DNA of 64,000 nt from NCBI RefSeq assembly GCF_015832195.1, contig NC_052027.1, positions 8,366,149-8,430,148 on the forward strand. The letters are read 5' to 3'. The notes under the pieces were generated by a model. That model did not search any database. It worked only from the letters and a program-made list of their open reading frames with translations, and was not told where the DNA came from. Below are positions 62,401-64,000 of this stretch, piece by piece. Position 1 is the first letter of the stretch. Every line of letters starts with the position of its first letter. The translations under genes were made by a program, and so were the position numbers. Origin of the DNA: Motacilla alba alba (lineage: Eukaryota; Chordata; Aves; Passeriformes; Motacillidae).

Positions 62401-64000
62401 CACACACTATGAGTGCAGCTCATTTCCTCACCTCCAGATGTTTTTCTGTGTGTACACATACATAATCTTCAGCAGAGACACACAGTTGGTTATTGAGGGA
62501 TGTGGAGGGTGTTTCTATAATTTTTACATTTTGGGAAGAAAGGCACTAAAGAGATAAAATATACTTTTAAACTGGCAGAGCAGTATCTAGAAACTTTCCA
62601 TAGTTTTGCCTTTTCAAAACTTGTGGGAAAAAAAGTACTGGAAGCAGAGGATGAAAAATTAATCTCTGAAAGTGCAGCAGTACCAGTAGTGGGTGAAGCA
62701 GGGCTGGGAGACAAAAGCTCTTACAGTTCACCAAGAAGGACTTTCTTTGTACTGAAGAACACAGCTCACAAGTCCACAGAAATGTCTTAGATGTACAAAG
62801 TTAAAAAAACAAAACAAAACCCCACATGTATTTCTGGATGCTGTGGGAGAAGCTGCTTCCAAGGGGGAAAGACTTGCAGCACTGACTGCAAAGAGGAAAA
62901 CAGAAAATGGACTTGAGGCCCCACAGTCCCACTTGGAGCAGAAAGAGCCTGAGATGAAATGAAAATGCAAAATGAATCCAGGACTAGACTGTGCCTGCTG
63001 GGATGCAGCATCAGTCTCCAGTAGCTGAGCTGTTAACATTAAAGGCAATGTCACCATTGTCACAGCTTAGGGGGCTCATTCCCAGCAGCTGCGGACCTTT
63101 CTGAGGGTGGCAGGGCCAGTTGTACCCACCCACAATGCTGCTGAGATGCTCCATCACCCTCAGGTGTCCCCAGCCTCCTTTGGGTGCCATGTCACCATCC
63201 TGCAGCGTGTGGCCAGAGCTCCCGAGATGTGACATTGCAGTGGCATACAGTCACTGCCTCTGTGCCTCTGTATTAGCCCCATGCTCAACTTTCTAACCCT
63301 ATGAAGAGCAGGCCTGCTCTCAGCTTTCCTTATTGAACCATCCCTGGGTTCTTTCAAAGCATAACACTTGTGCATTTGGATTTAAATTATTGCCCTCTCC
63401 ACCCTCAAGTAAAACTCAAAGTTGAATAAGGACCCATTAGAAACATGGGATATGTAAATATGAGAAGGTCCACTGCAAGCAGCCAGGCATCTCTTGTTGG
63501 TCAGAAAGCAAAGAAGAAGCATGGGGCTGTTGGGTTAACTGTGTTTGTGAAGGCAAAGGAAGTAACTTTTGAAATACTTTTCCAGTTTTCAGCTCAGTGC
63601 CTTTTTTTCCATCATTACTTCCCCAGTGTTGTTGAACCCGGGGTCCTTCTGATAGAGCTGCATTGTTTTGCCCCAGACTATTTCCCCACAGCCAGTTCCA
63701 TGGCAGTAAATCTTTATTCACTCGGAGCGTGTTTGACAGTGAAAGCCACAAGCATGTCCAAAACCTGGAAAATTCTGAATTTATTCAAATATTTTTTGTT
63801 CTTTCCTGTTAGTTGCCTGTAAGAGAAAATAACAACAAAATATCAAGTATGCATGATGAATGGGGTACCTGAACTTCCCCCCCAAAAAACCCCAAATTTT
63901 CACTTGATGCTAAGAGCTGAAAAGGCAAATAATAATTTTACAGGTTCTAATCAACGTATTTTTACTTTGCAGATATTCTAAAGACTAATTAAGATCTGAA
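59450..64000 (+). other. FHIT: FHIT downstream intron to window end, no gene seen
   Basis: Strongly A+T-rich at 60130-60720, ordinary elsewhere, with a T16 run (61989-62004) and an A/C-rich patch at 62800-62823. The final FHIT coding exon is not recognised, so the intron probably continues beyond the window. Confidence 0.65.
61989..62004. repeat. T16 run
   Basis: Uninterrupted T16. Confidence 0.85.

Noticed and set aside
29724..64000. Search for the last FHIT coding exon (residues 117 onward)
   Set aside because: No segment resembling the conserved C-terminal FHIT residues was recognised in the translated frames; a short exon could still be missed by eye.
1..64000. tRNA, rRNA, CRISPR array or a multi-gene system
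   Set aside because: No cloverleaf-like element, rRNA segment or spaced identical repeats seen; gene density and repeats are those of a large vertebrate intron.

Overview
This window is vertebrate, almost certainly avian, genomic DNA. It looks like giant-intron sequence: A+T-rich, stop-dense in all frames, with scattered A/T mononucleotide runs, simple repeats and a low load of decayed retroelements. The bird assignment rests on three CR1 LINE 3' ends (two on +, one on -) with the CR1 terminus built from ATTCTATG-type octamers, and on a solo ERV LTR of a type I recall from bird genomes. A passerine is plausible but is inference. No bacterial, plasmid or CRISPR features are present.

The one protein-coding feature I can support is a single 69-bp internal exon at 29655-29723 on the + strand. 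It encodes the histidine-triad core [14 protein letters not shown] followed by RNDDVYEE, between a clean acceptor and a GTAAGA donor. This is the exon equivalent to human FHIT exon 8 (codons 94-116), so the whole window lies inside FHIT. In human, FHIT is a megabase-scale gene spanning the common fragile site FRA3B. I recognise neither the preceding exon (ending before the triad) nor the last coding exon here, so the upstream intron exceeds 29.6 kb and the downstream intron exceeds 34.2 kb within this window.

Layout: 1-16479 is upstream intron with a G16 run and small repeats. 16480-17420 is a CpG-island-like G+C-rich patch, followed 226 bp later by a near-perfect (TTCCC)n tract at 17647-17740. 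20161-21034 is an 874-bp solo LTR (minus) with a perfect 5-bp target duplication. 27086-27116 is an A31 run. 27914-28058 is a long imperfect inverted repeat with about 70-bp arms and a 4-nt loop, 1.6 kb upstream of the exon. After the exon come CR1 fragments at 30841-31020 (+), 41216-41370 (+) and 44391-44616 (-), T/G-rich low-complexity tracts at 38989-39090 and 48685-48776, a 27-bp minisatellite at 42804-42877, a 20-bp perfect palindrome at 46584-46603, and many poly-A/T runs.

The best candidates for something unlisted are the intronic CpG island with its adjacent homopurine/homopyrimidine tract (possible internal promoter or antisense RNA start) and the long AT-rich hairpin near the catalytic exon (possible fragile-site element, inverted duplication or hairpin RNA). 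I see no novel multi-gene system. The long open frames in the window are unsupported by homology, composition or splice structure.
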